This document shows positions 1-12,471 of a DNA stretch of 64,000 nucleotides, piece after piece. Positions within the stretch are counted from its first letter, which is position 1. Each line of letters begins with the position of its first letter. This DNA comes from Ilex aquifolium (taxonomy: Eukaryota > Streptophyta > Magnoliopsida > Aquifoliales > Aquifoliaceae), in contig OX637407.1 of assembly GCA_951799425.1 (NCBI GenBank), positions 26,471,691 through 26,535,690 of the forward strand. The letters run 5' to 3'. Made by a program: the position numbers and the translations under genes. The notes below the pieces were generated by a model. That model saw only the letters and a list, made by a program, of their open reading frames with translations. It searched no databases and was not told the origin of the DNA.

Positions 1-67
1 TATCGAAAAAAAGAGGATGAATAGAGGGTTAACTTTGTGTTAGTTTTCGTCATGCTTGTTTACAGAA

Positions 68-2477
68 ATGAAGAATGAAGAGATGAAGAGTGGTTCAAGG
101 ACTATGATCTTGTGTATGGTGTGTCTCATAGTCTTATTCTGCTTCTTCCAGATGAATCTCTCGTCTATCTCTACAATACTTGCAATGGACTCAAAAAGAG
201 ACCAAGGTTCGTGTTTTATTTCTAATCTTATTTTCTTGGTGAGTCTATTGAGTTTTATTTTTCTTCCATATTTTGAGGTTGCTTCCTTAATGGTTGTGCC
301 TACTTTAACTGCTAGCTAGTTGTCATCAAAAGAAAGAAATGGGTAGTTAGCATACTTTAGCTGCCGAGGACTTCAATACATCTTCATGGCAACTTTAGCT
401 GTCAATTTTCATCAATACCATTACTCAAATCTCTCATATTTTGCCTCCAATCCCAAATTAAAGGACGAAAATTTACACTAACTACGTAGAATTTTCTTGA
501 ATTTCAATCCGATATAGTGTTAATAAAATCAAATTTACTTAGATCCAAAGGTTGACGAATGTCACGTGTTTCACAGAGTAACACGCGTTTTTGTAGAGTC
601 ACCGATAATCATGTAAATATTTCATATACAATTTTTTGTCAAGAATTTAATTATTATTTTAGATTATACCAAAGAAACTCTATCCCTCTCTTTCCTTTTT
701 TTGCACTTATGTCACCACATGGGAGGACATGGGGACGAAAAAACAGAGATCCTATCAACTTGTTCCAGTATAAGATAATAAGTTCATGAACTTAGTCTTA
801 CTTATCCGGCGAGAAACTAAAGAAGAATTCCATCTCTAAATTTTTTTTTTTGTTGAAAAAAGGGGGGGAGTGGGGACCAATAAGTGGTAACTCCCTTGGG
901 CACGATACTATGAGAGTCCCCCCATTGTGGAATGTCAAATTTGAGTCATAACTACTAATCTAGAAGAACAATCCATCACCATAGCATAACCAAAATCAAA
1001 GTAGCAAATTGTGTTACTTTCGTAGATTTAATCCTATTTGATAACCAGATAGGAATTAGAAACAACCCGAAATGGGTACGACTTACCACTAGACGACCAA
1101 CCAAGTTGACATTAGTTGAAAGTTGGCAAAAAGAAAAAAATTTAAAAACCAGTGTAGAATTGACTGAAAGTCCAGGGGTAGAAAGTGTATTTAACTTGAA
1201 AATAAAGAGAAGAAATTTTTTTTTGTCGTTTTCTTTTGATTGCAGAAACAAAAATTGTGGCGCGGAATTCCATGAGCCACGTAGAGATAGAAGCCCAGCC
1301 ACGTGTCCAATCTGCCAGACAAATCAGCTGTGATCGTTCCCACAGTAACTACGATGTATGCTCGTTCAACGGCCCAACTGTCTTCGATCCAATAGAGTCC
1401 ACTTTCTTTCTCGTGGGCATAACGGATGAGGGCCAGGAGCCCATTTTGGAGGAAAAAGTCCGGCCTTACCCAAGAAAATGGGATAACTTCACAATGGCCC
1501 AGATAAAAGAAGTCACTCTCACCTCAGGCCCACTGAGCCCACCATGCCTGATCCACCACAAAGCCCCGGCACTAGTATTCAGTGCGGGAGGGTACACCGA
1601 TAACTTCTCCTATGACTTCAACGATGTGTTCATCCCACTCTTCATCACCGTTAACTCGATCTTTCCCAGTCAGGAATTCATTGTTGCGATCTTCAATTCG
1701 CACGATTGGTGGTTGAGTAAGTACGAAGATTTATTACGTAGTTTTACCCAGCACCCGATTATAAACTTAGATAATGAGCCTGTGCCTCATTGCTTTCCCT
1801 CCGCCACAGTGGGCCTAATATCACATGGTTTCATGACCATAGACCCAAAATTGATGCCCAGCCCAAAAACATTCAAACAATTTCGGGCCTTATTAAAATC
1901 AAAATATAACCCAAATGGCACCTCCATTTCTAATGCCCCTACAGCTTGGCCACGCCTCGTGTTGGTGAGCAATGGTGGTGGTGGTGGATGTGTGATTCTT
2001 AACCAAGCTGAAGTGGTACTAGTGGCGGAGGAGGTGGGTTTCAAGGTAATTGTGTTCGAACCAGCTTCAAGTACTCCCTTGCGCGAATCATACGAATTAA
2101 TCAACTCAAGCCATGCAATGGTTGGGTTGCATGGTGCTGCATTGACACACTCAGTGTTTCTGCGACCGGGTTCAGTGTTCATGGAAGTAGTGCCCATTGG
2201 AGTCGATATGGTATCAGAGGCGTGCTTTGAGAGGTTAGCAAAGGACTTGGCATTGGAGTACATGGAGTATAAGATTGAAGTAGAAAAGAGCACCTTAATA
2301 GAGAGATATGAGAAGGATGGCATAGTACTAAAGGACCCAACAGCTATTCAACAAACGGGCTGCTCCAAAGACATATGTTTGAAGGGAAAAATTGTCAAAT
2401 TGGACTTGGTAAGGTTGGGAAAGTATTTGAAAAAAGCATATAAAAAGGCAAAAATATTTATGTATAAAGAGGGTTAG
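68..2477 (+). CDS. GT61 family glycosyltransferase, copy 1 (two coding exons)
   Basis: Exons 68-206 and 1246-2477 join in phase 1 (G|AA, Glu47) to give 456 residues. Seen: residues 12-30 form one hydrophobic segment after a short charged N-terminus, as in a type II Golgi anchor. The catalytic exon has the family signatures CDRSHSNYDVC, RPYPRKW, FSAGGYTDN, DFNDVFIPLF, HCFPSATVGL and, near residue 340, GLHGAALTH followed by FLRPGSVFMEVVPIG. Known: plant GT61 enzymes add xylose or arabinose, often to xylan, in the Golgi; the acceptor cannot be read here. Odd: where copy 2 has VSRESNRRILN this protein has Gly290-Gly294 from a GGT run (1974-1988), so the arginines are lost. An acceptor-like TTGTTTACAG ends at 65, so a 5'UTR intron probably reaches left of the window. 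Tandem paralogue of the gene at 4595. Confidence 0.9.
1974..1988 (+). repeat. GGT trinucleotide run inside GT61 copy 1
   Basis: Four GGT codons and one GGA encode five glycines at residues 290-294. They lie at the point where the tandem paralogue has an arginine-containing stretch, so the run replaces family sequence rather than extending a terminus. Confidence 0.85.
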
Positions 2478-3960
2478 TGTTCGACCTAAAAAGTAGTATT
2501 CCTGTCCTACCAGAATGCCTATGACAAGACTCGTGCCGTTGGCATTATGGTGTTGGAATCCAAACCTCTAAAAGTAGTGTAAGAGACTAAAAACCAGAGA
2601 AATTTGGGCAAATATCATCGAAAGTTGCTTCTATTTGGACTCCCAACAGTTACTAAAAAAATATGTATCAAGTTGAAGAGCAAAACAAAAAGAAATATAG
2701 CGTAGTCGATACACAATTCTCCAAACATATTTTTCGTCAATTTCTCTCAAAAATGGCTCACCAACCATGTATTTATAGTGTACGTGTCCACTTGAAACGA
2801 TGCACTCCACTTAAAATTCGTGGTAAATAATCTATCATTGAAATAAATTCGAAAAAAAAAAAAGAATTAGAGGGGATCCAGACACTAAAGCATGCATGTG
2901 TCATATAATCCAGTCAAGTTAATTTCACTTTATATCACATGATGAGCTAGTGATTTAGTGGTAAACGGTACCAGTTTATGGTCATCCCTGACTCCCATGT
3001 GATTATCAAGTATGGTTCGATCTACGAAAGTAATGCGGTTTGCTGCTTGGCTTTAGCGGTGCTGTAGTGACGGGTTGCCCTTCCGAGTTAATAACTATAG
3101 CTCAAACTGGACATTTAACAATGGGGAGACCCTCATTGTCACGCCTCCCCCCCCCCCCCCCCCCCCCCCCTTTTTCTTTCCTGCTTAAAAAAAAATCACC
3201 GTATACGCTAGTTTTCACATAGTCCAACTTCTAATTTATAAGTCTAGGAATTTGAGCACAAAGTATTCAAATAAAACTATTTGCACAACTACAAAACTGC
3301 CTTCAATTTACACACAGTATTCAAATGAACAATTTCTAGCACAACTACAAACTGTAGATTTGGTTCTTACAAGCTTGAAGTTTTCATTCAGCTCCAGTGC
3401 TTGTATGTAGAAAAACAAGTATTACAACATTCAGAAGAAAAGTAAGGTAATAACAGAGACAGATATAGGAAGTTATCCAAAGGGGTACAATAGCATATAG
3501 AGACAACATTTTAAACAAAAAATAAACATGGGATAGCCAAGTCGATAGCGAATCTATATGATTGAGGCTCATTTACAATGAATAATGGAAAATATGAATA
3601 AGAGAGATCTTTTAAATTTTTGCGCCGGGGGTATCAATACATTGTCCATACAAATTCTACATTCTATGTGTACAAACTCAGAGAGAATAATAGGCTTCAT
3701 TTGGTGTGGTGGAAAGAAAGGGGAGCTGAAAGTTTTCTTTTCCTTGTTTGGCATACAGTATTATGATGAAAGGAAATGCACTTGGGAAGCTAGTGAAAAA
3801 GAGCCCTGGAATTCAGGGTCAGTTTTTGGCTGAATTTGTGAAAAAAAGGCACAGGAGAGTAAATGGCCCTTCTGCATTTCCAGAAGTTTCAAACTCACTC
3901 TAATTACAACCTAAACTCCAAAATGGCACCATGTGGCTCAATGCATGGAGGTAGATTTCT
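2478..3960. other. Spacer between the GT61 genes
   Basis: No reading frame with recognisable family content. It holds the 3' flank of GT61 copy 1, a degenerate SINE-like stretch around 2945-3110, and a homopolymeric C tract near 3148-3170 followed by T and A runs. The short open frames lack conserved motifs and are taken as chance. Confidence 0.5.
2943..3115 (+). repeat. Degenerate tRNA-derived SINE-like sequence
   Basis: An A-box-like TAGTGATTTAGTGGT is followed about 70 bp later by a B-box-like GGTTCGATCTAC. A downstream stretch with TTCCGAGTTAAT and AGCTCAAACT resembles the 3' part of the better SINE at 27657. No clear target-site duplication or A tail was found. It could instead be chance resemblance. 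Confidence 0.35.
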
Positions 3961-4594
3961 GTAATCTTCTTGACATGGGTTAGTCTAAATCCTCTCTCTA
4001 CACCTCCACTACTACAAGGGCTCTTTCCTCTAGCAAGGACTCTTTTCTCTCAGCGGTAGCTTTCTCTTTTCTGAAGTTCAGGTGAGTAACTCTAATTTCC
4101 TTTCTCTATTTCTTTCTTCTATTCTTTAAATCTGCACTAGCATATTTTTGACTTGTTTAAGGAACATTTTACATTCAAAGGTTCTTTCTGGTTGTTTTAT
4201 TGTTCTTGTTCACAATCTTTAAGGATTGATCCCTGAGATTTTTTGTTTTCTCTAGGTTAGTCATCTCAATTTTTCATGTAAGACATTTAGTCACAATAAT
4301 GTAGGAAAATTGGTCCCATAACTAGCTAACTTGATTTTTTAAAATAATTGTTCTACAGTCATTAGATCAATCAAAGAAGAAACTTCCATAAAGAATGCAA
4401 GATTTTGATACAACCTAAGCTTTGTTCTCTTTCCAATATTGTCAGAAAAAATTTGCTTCCTACAAAATGCATGAATTTTCTACAAATACCTCAACTTTCA
4501 GGTGTAACTTAGACAGTTAAGGTATATATACCTCAACATTTTCGTAAGTATTTGTTTTCAGGTTTTTAGGAGGGACGCTTCAGGGTTGCAAGCA
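3960..4594 (+). promoter_or_regulatory. 5' leader of GT61 copy 2 with a 5'UTR intron
   Basis: A CT-rich leader ends with the donor TTCAG|GTGAGT at 4081/4082. A pyrimidine-rich acceptor TTTGTTTTCAG ends at 4561, 33 bases before the ATG at 4595. This predicts a spliced 5'UTR with an intron of about 480 bp. Copy 1 has an acceptor at the matching place before its ATG. The transcription start was not determined. Confidence 0.55.
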
Positions 4595-7402
4595 ATGAAG
4601 GAAAAAGGTTCGACAACTCTGGCCATATGCTTGATGGTGTTAATATTCGTCTTCCTTCTTGATATCACTTTCAAAATCTCCATATCGTCAGTAACATATT
4701 CAACAAGGAATGAAGATAAGACTATCAGCTGTAATTTATCACAATTTCAAGGTACTCAATTTTTTTTCGAGAATGAGTCTCAATAATTAGATATTTATGC
4801 TTTAAAACATAGAAAAATGGTGTAAGTGAGAATGCACCAAATACTTCTAAGTGAGCTACTACATGCATAGACATTCGGCTCTTCCCAATATGGCAGAGAA
4901 TATAATTATCATATTATCATAAAAGGCTCTAATACAATTTTGTTAAGTTTTGTTTCACTTTGTCATACGAAATATATTTCAAACTAAGCCGCAATGCATA
5001 TATGCTTAATGTAAACATTCTTGCTAATAATCATTTCAATTAAAAGAGTTCACAGGCCATTGTAATTGCTTAAGTTTTATATATGTAACTCAGTCGCTTA
5101 CTTAATTTGATTACAAGCATGAAAAGCACAGCCACACAATCTGTTTTCTTTACATCAGCTTTTGGTAACATTTCTATGCATTAATCATGCAAAATAAAGG
5201 GACAAGCAGGGTACCAACAAACTAAACAGCCTATGCAAGAGAACATATATACGATAGCTAGACCAATACCTAATAGGTAGCAATGGACTTTACAAAGTGC
5301 AGTTTTGGATCAACTGAAGAGGCATACTCAAAGGATAATTATAATCACCAAATAGAATGGTTTGTAATCACTTTATCAATACATATAAGATCAAGCAGGA
5401 AACAATTAGAAATAAACAATCATATATGTATATATTACATGATCAAGCAGGAAACAAAATCCCTTTTATTTTGATGATCACCAGAATTCAACTTTTCCGA
5501 TAACCCTGTGCATACCATTCCAACAACATAATCAATATTTCAAAGAAAACAATATTAAGTAATATTTCAGAGGAAGTAAATAAAAGAACAAATAACTCCA
5601 GAAACAGATGAAAAAATTATTTGAGATAGAACTTCTAAAACACCCATCAATAATACGAAAAATTATGAGGTAAAATAAAATCGGTACATTCATCTCTTCT
5701 TTCTCCATTATATGTTCTTCTTTAAATCTCTTTCTATAAAAGCATAACATCATAGTTGCAAGACCTGCACCTTGACCAAACAGGAAGGAAACAGACAGGC
5801 GAAAGAAGAGGTTTAACCTTAACCATAATACTTGAAGAGTTACTGCCCAAAATTATTTTGAATATCTTTCAATCACTGTTGCATTTATTTTAGAACTCCC
5901 AAGTGTGACCGACCATCAACTTCTGATATCCTCAACCGCTATATAAACACAATAAACTGACATTTCAACAAAAATGAAAAAGAAAAGAAAAATAGAATAA
6001 ACTTAGGCAATTAATGTTTTCTTTTGCTCGTTTGTTACTCATGAAGTCACTGTTGACTGTGGTGCAAGTCTAAGCCTTGCATCAGGATGTCAACATGCCC
6101 ACCCCCACCCCTAAAAATTTTCCAACCCCATATTTTTCTTCACTATCTTTCCCTGTCTCTGCTTTTACTTTTTTATATGCTGTGATTACCTCATTTACAG
6201 AACAAAACCTTTCAAAGCAAAGATCAAAGCCCACTGAGCCAATCAAATGTGATCATTCTCATTATGAGTACGATGTATGCTATCTCAACCGTCCAACTGT
6301 CTTGGATCCAACAACAGCAGCATTATCTGCAGTGGACCCCACAAATTCAACCCCACAGCAATTGGAAAAGATCCGTCCTTACCCTCGTAAATGGCAAAAT
6401 CAAGTGATGTCCCTCATCAGGGAGCTTACCCTCACCACAGCCCCACCCAACACTTCCTGTGCAATTATACACCGTATCCCTGCCTTAGTATTCAGTGCGG
6501 GTGGGTACACTGGAAATTTGCTGCATGATTTTAACGACGGATTCATTCCTCTCTTCCTTACTGTCAATTCACTGTTCCCCAACCAGGAAATCATCCTTGT
6601 GGTTGTCAACTGCAACGATGGGTGGCTGCTTAAGTATGCCAAGCTACTTCATCGCTTCACCAGCCATCCAATCATCAACCTTGATGATGAAACAATCACA
6701 CATTGCTTCCCATCAGCAACTGTTGGTCTCATATCACATGGTCCCATGACTGTGAACCCCACATTACTACCTGGTCCCCACTCAAAGTCCATCCTAGATT
6801 TCCGTGCACTCCTGGCTACTACATACAGCCAAAGTCATGAATTACCATCCAAGCAACTCAAAGCTCGGCCGCAGCTGGTAATGGTTAGCCGTGAAAGCAA
6901 CCGCAGGATACTAAACCAAGACGATGTCCAGGAAGCAGCAGAAGACGTGGGGTTTGATGTGGTTATTTTTGAGCCAACACACGAGACCCCTTTGCATGAA
7001 GCTTTTAGGCTCATTGATGCTAGCCATGCAATGATGGGGGTGCATGGTGCAGGACTGACACATGAGTTGTTCCTCCGTCCTGGGACAGTGTTCATGCAGG
7101 TGGTACCGATTGGATTTGACTGGTTAGCAGAAATATGTTTTGGAAAGCTTGCAATTAGTTTGGGATTAGAGTATATAGAGTATGACATTGGAGCACAGGA
7201 GAGCAGCTTGATGGATAAATATGCAAGAGATAGCTTGGAGTTAAGTAACCCAGGAGCTATTGTAAATGGAAATTGGTCTAAGATGGGTACATATCTGACC
7301 CAAGATGTCAAACTAGACTTGGTCAGGATCAGAAAATACTTGGAGAAGGCTTATAAGAAAGCTAGGAAATTCATGCTCAGGGAAAGTTTGTATGTGGAAT
7401 GA
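4595..7402 (+). CDS. GT61 family glycosyltransferase, copy 2 (two coding exons)
   Basis: Exons 4595-4751 and 6201-7402 join in phase 1 (G|AA, Glu53), the same position and phase as copy 1, giving 452 residues. Seen: a hydrophobic anchor at about residues 7-24, then a serine/threonine-rich stem, then the GT61 domain with CDHSHYEYDVC, RPYPRKW, FSAGGYTGN, HCFPSATVGLISHG, VSRESNRRILN, GVHGAGLTHE (near residue 332), FLRPGTVFMQVVPIG and a basic C-terminal helix KYLEKAYKKARKF. Known: GT61 members are Golgi pentosyltransferases of cell-wall polysaccharides or glycans. All motifs look intact, so this is the better candidate for an active enzyme. The first ATG of the exon is used; upstream sequence looks like 5'UTR. 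Confidence 0.92.
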
Positions 7403-8368
7403 TAATTTCGAACTAGGGTATTGGCAAATAAACAATAAGAAGCCAATTAAATATAACGTTTAGTAATTCATGTGTAATTATTCTATAAGAAAATCAGTGA
7501 ATCAAACATATCCCACTAGGTACAGTCTGAATTCAAAAGGCCTACACAAAACTCGATTTTGTATCCTCTCCCAAAAAGGGCAGGAGAGGGGAAGTGGAAA
7601 GCCCTATCAACATCCCAACGAGGGGACCCGCTATACAAGGGTTCATTGGCAAAAGCATAGTCCAAGAAGCGCACACTAAGATCATGTCAGTGGGAATCCA
7701 AGGTAAGTGTCTGACACAGACCAGCACTCTCTGAATTTGCACCCTTTCATTTGAGCCTCGGCCATCAATCCACCATGTGAATTTACTCGGAAAGGTAGAC
7801 TAACACTGAGAGGACTTAAGTTTGATGGTTATAAAGATTCAATTCGGTGAAAATAAGGAACTAGTAGATTAATAGAAGTTAAAAGTGATACCATCATTCA
7901 ACTAACTAATCATAAATAGGCCATAGGGAAAACACGATTTTTCTAAAAGAAGCAGAAGCCCATACATTAATGAATCACACAATCTTTTGGGAACATCCCT
8001 AGTCGACTCCATCATGTCAATCAAACAATCTCTTGGAATCAGATCACATATCAGCAAAAAAAAACAGTTTGTCAGTTTAAGCATCATACTTTGATAAGTT
8101 GCTTACATAAAAGTTTGTAGTCATAATTCTTCCAGGCACCAAAATTACAAGCTTATTTCTAAAGTCCTACTTTGATCCAGTCATATAGACATTTGAGATT
8201 CCAGACAAGGTTAATACACAAATTAATCCAAGTAATATCGGATTCCTGATAAATAAAAGATCAGAGGAAGAAAGTACTTGCTAACAGAATTATGAGGACA
8301 ATGTCAAAGCTTAGCCAGCTGAATTCTCTGACCTAAGTTCAAAAGCACATCTCCCATTTGAGTGCTTG
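7403..8368. other. Spacer between GT61 copy 2 and the zinc-finger gene
   Basis: The genes converge here, so this region should hold both 3'UTRs. The short frames (for example 7542-7742 on the minus strand) have no recognisable motif. No RNA gene or inverted-repeat element was recognised. Confidence 0.4.
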
Positions 8369-11300
8369 TTATCTACTATTTGCAGCCAAAGCCTGTGCTT
8401 CAGTCTGTTTTGCATTCTCAATCTCTTGGAGGCAAGAAGCATGTTTTGTCCCCTTAAGATGCTGCTCCAATGTTGGTCCACTTGAACAAAAAGCATTACA
8501 TAGTTCACAACATAGTGGGTTGCTTAAAGGTGTTCCTATTTTCTTCAACTGTAGTAATTTGCCTTTGTGTGTTTGACCCTCACAATGCTTCTTGAGATGA
8601 AACAAAGTAGAGAAAGACACCTGACAGGGCTTGCAGACAAGGCCAGCACGATGTTTTTGAAAGGCTTGGCGACCTGAAGAAGGCCACTGGAGAGAAACGC
8701 CTTGGCAGTTGCCATCTGGTCTTTTTCTCTTAATTCCTGCTTGAAGAGAAAGATGTCCCTGCAACAACAAAAAAAAAAACCTTATGGAAGCACTAAGAAT
8801 CAATGGTAATTGGAGGCAATCAAATTCTCATCGCTGTCAATTTAGGGAAAGTAGTACAGGAATACTTATGAGAGAACAGTAAATCAAGAGATTTCTCACT
8901 TTTGTGGGATATTGTCAAACCAACAAATCTATCAGGCAAGAACATAGAACATGTAAAACAAAGAAGCACAGAAATACCAGTATATTCGTAATCCTGTACC
9001 AGTAAAAGGTTGCAGATTCAAATCTTGTCATGCTTTTATATCAGATACATGAATAATGAAATACCTTCCGCATGAAAAGAGTTTTCTACGAAAAAAAGAA
9101 AAATGTTTCTAACATATCTCATTTACATATATTAATGGTTAAAATATAAGTTTTCCCCTTCATAATCATGGGCCAAGCCACAGTACAACTACTGAAGAGG
9201 GCAACCCCTAAGTTTTTAGGAATTTCCTCTTGGTCTTTTTGTTTTTACAAACTTTTAAAATATTTTTACATTGGGCCTGCTTCACATATGGATTGTTTCA
9301 ACTTGGGACTGTCAATCCTATACTGTATGTTGTTCCACTCTTCACTGGGCCACCCAATTTTGAATTTCTGCCTTCGCCCATGCATGAACACCAACTATAA
9401 AAGCATACCAGAGCATTGCATTTATCAATATAAACAGCACTTACAGGTAAAAGAAACAATATAAATAGATCCAAATGATTGCCCCACTCGACTTATCTTT
9501 TATAATTGACCCACTTGCCTTATCTGTTTTTTTTTTTTTTTTTATAGGGAAAAAAATTATTAATGAATGAAGTAAAGAAGTACAGAATCTGACAAGAACT
9601 CCAACCCAAACCAAAAAACATAAGAATAGGCACAACACTATAATACTCTCAGAGTGACAATCATAAAACATGATGCAGTCTGACTCACAATAATGCAAAA
9701 ACGTGGAACATTCACCAAGTCTTTAGATATGGATGCCCAAAATGAAGCTACGAAATAGATTCAGTCCAACAAGCTGCCCTACTCATCATATCAATTCAAT
9801 GAAGAAACTGTCAGCTTGATCCTAGTTTTGCAATAACAATCTACATCGCCTCATATATAACAGATAGAAGATTAAGAAATGCAGCAATTAGGAAGCATAC
9901 ACCACATGAAATTCACAAGCCAGTCATATGGTTGTTGATCTGTGTCCGCATTTTCATACCATTTCACAGTTACAATTGCCCGCTTAGCCAATATGCTAGG
10001 TATTCTGGTTTTCAGGGGGAGGTTAAAACAAATATTCTTGCTAAAGTTTCCTGATATTAGTACGCATTTTTTAGGTCGATTACGTAATGTTAGGCTGTTC
10101 CTGCGCAAAGTTATATGGTCCAGAAGTGACAGATTCTACCCCCATCCAATAGTCATACCAATTGGCTGTTCTTTCTACTGCTTTCAATTTTTCTTTTTAC
10201 CAATTATCAAAGCAGTAAACTGTGAAACAAGCATAAGAACATGACAAAAGACAATGAAATGAAATAATCATGGAAGACAATTCATCCTGGAATCTTATAA
10301 ACAGAATAGAATTCCTCATTTTCCCAGGGAATATAACTATAATCCAGTTAAGGAAACCTATAGATGCACCTGATAAGTTAAGAGAAAACAGATTAGGATG
10401 GTTTTATGAACAATGAAGACCAATAGAAGAATCCCTATGAAAGTGACATGATTACTGTTACTGGAAAGGCAAGGGGAAGGAAAAGAATAAAATTGACATG
10501 GGATAATTAATGAAAAAAGGATATGGGTATGTGGAATTTAACTAAACTATATCCCTCGACTGAGCAGAATGACAAAAAAATTGTGCGAAGACTTGGTTTT
10601 GCACTTTGGTTTGAAAGAAAACCTAATGTCCTTCTATTACGATCCCTCACCAGTTAAAAATAAGACTAAATGTGTGTATATGAACTCTTGGACACTCTTC
10701 CTAAGTTATACTCATAGGCTCATAACAATTGGAATCAGAGCTAGCCACCACGTCGAGTATAGGATCTAACGCAATATGAGCTGTGACTCATGTTGATTGA
10801 GTCATGAAAGAGGCAACCTATAGACTAGATTAAAATGATTTGGTATTATGTATAGGCATAGTGCTATCTTATTGAATACTGATAGGTGAGTGGAGTTGTC
10901 AAAGTGAAGGGTTATCGTTAGATCAGTGTCAATAGAGTGAACCATCGTGGACGCAAAAGTGTGGTGGGATGTTACAATCCCACATCAGTTAAAAATAAGA
11001 ATAGATGTATATCTATGAACTCTTTGACCTCCTTTCTTTTCAAGCCAGTTTTCAGGGGCAAGTTGTACTCATAGGTTGATAACACCATCTATGTTAACTT
11101 TTCAAAGGTATTCAACTGGTAAAAGACTAAAAGAAAAACATTTCAAAGGCCAAACTCCAATGCATGTTCTTTTGAATTGTAATAACTACTCAGAACCCTG
11201 ATTACACTGATGCCCTGTTTGATATGGGTGAAAATAGGATGGAAGGAAAATGGTGGATGGAAAATAGGATGGAAAAATGTAATTTTCTTTTGTTTGATTA

Positions 11301-12471
11301 GAAAGGAAAGACGGAGGGAAAGGAAAGATGGAGGAAAGGAAAAATGGAGCGAAAAGCAATCCACCATTTTTTATCCCTCTGTTTTCGGGCGAAAAATGGC
11401 AACAATGCCTGATATGTTGGTCAAAATGGGGTCCCGTAGCATTTATGTAATGGCTAATTGTCATTTACTCCTTTGGAATTCATGTCTCGAGCCAATAGAT
11501 TATTCATATTCTATTAAGGGTATTTTTGATAGTTCATTAGCAATAATATTCTTTTTTTTTTCATACCAAATAAAATAATAACAATTCTATTCCTTCCACT
11601 TTTCCATCCTTCTTACCAAACACAAAAGATAAAAAACTTACTCTTTCTATTTTTCTATCCTTTCACTTTTTCATCATTCCTACCGAACATAGCATAAAGC
11701 TGAGTATGTCTGCAGGATACATGTTTTGTGTAGAATCCAAGCCAAATTCAAAGCCTGTTAAAGTTGGGTATCTGGTGGAATTAGTTCAACAGAAACCTCA
11801 CCTCCAAAGGCTCCGGAGGTTCCGTTGTACAACTCTGATGTTGCTTTCTTAATGCCTCCATCTTCCTTCTGTACTCTAACTCCCTTTTCATTGCAATCTC
11901 CACCGGCATGACATTATGCAACGTAATCATCTCATCATCCATCTTAGCTATTTTAAAGTCTTCAAGCAACCTATTATGTTCAAGCTCATTTTGATTAGAC
12001 TGTAATCCAACAATGATTCACCAAAAAAGCAATAAGAATAATATACCAACAGAATTGTAATCTGACAAGTACAGTCTCCAAATTGCCAATGTTGCAAAAA
12101 AAAAAAAAAGTTGCCACTAAACCAGCAATGGGAAGAAAGCATCAAAGGTCGATCAAATTCACCTCGGAACAAAATCAGGTAAAACAAGACATGGAATGAA
12201 AGCCTCAATAATATGATACACAAAAAAAAAAATTGGAAGAGATAAAAGAGAATAGGAAGAGTTACAAACCGCAGAAGTAAAAAAAAAAAATGATGGGAAC
12301 AGAAATACTCTGCGTGCATGGCAATGGGAACTTTTTCATGCTTTTGTTGTAAATTATCAAAAGTTATGGGCATGTCTAATTCAAGATTTACATGTAAACA
12401 AGAACCAGCATATTACTAAATCAAGTAAAACTGATAAATTTTACTTTGAGAAACTCAAACGGTACTTGCAT
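8369..12471 (-). CDS. Small protein with two U1-type C2H2 zinc fingers
   Basis: Proposed coding exons on the minus strand: 12471-12445, 11999-11802 and 8758-8369, all joined in phase 0, giving 204 residues. A 5'UTR exon probably ends at 12564 with donor CCAG|GTAATT. Seen: residues 10-75 form a charged, probably helical segment (ELEYRRKMEALRKQ); IKRKRP at 84-89 is a possible nuclear signal; two fingers of form C-x2-C-x12-H-x5-H lie at Cys117/Cys120/His133/His139 and Cys159/Cys162/His175/His181. Known: this spacing is typical of U1/matrin-type fingers, which often bind RNA or dsRNA. The last exon is secure. The 9-residue first exon rests only on splice phase and is tentative. The 3-kb second intron carries a TRIM and another dispersed repeat. 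Precise function unknown. Confidence 0.7.
10635..11084 (+). mobile_element. TRIM (miniature LTR retrotransposon) 1
   Basis: Two similar terminal repeats, 10635-10727 and 10970-11084, share the stretch CAGTTAAAAATAAGA and end in ATAACA. A degenerate tRNA-Met-type primer site, TTGGAATCAGAGCTAG, directly follows the left repeat, and a purine-rich stretch GTGTGGTGGGA precedes the right one. Flanks CCTTC and CCATC match at 4 of 5 bases. The left repeat lacks about 25 bp present in the right one. There is no coding capacity. It lies in the long intron of the zinc-finger gene. Confidence 0.75.
11210..11696. repeat. Possible old TIR element in the zinc-finger gene intron
   Basis: The segment starts GCCCTGTTTGATATGGG and ends in CCGAACATAGC, which pair only partly as inverted termini. 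The inside alternates purine-rich (GGATGGAAGGAAAA) and pyrimidine-rich (TTCCACTTTTCCATCC) stretches in opposite orientation, as in an old fold-back element. No target-site duplication was found. Confidence 0.35.

Noticed and set aside
1787..2323. 178-codon minus-strand frame
   Set aside because: It is a shadow of the GT61 catalytic exon on the other strand; the plus frame has the family motifs.
6835..7311. 158-codon minus-strand frame
   Set aside because: Shadow of the second GT61 gene; no motif of its own.
11948..12373. Upstream exon starting MPITFDNLQQ for the zinc-finger gene
   Set aside because: The peptide looks coding-like, but the only donor found (GTATTT) leaves phase 2, which does not fit the phase-0 exon at 11999. 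It may belong to an alternative transcript.
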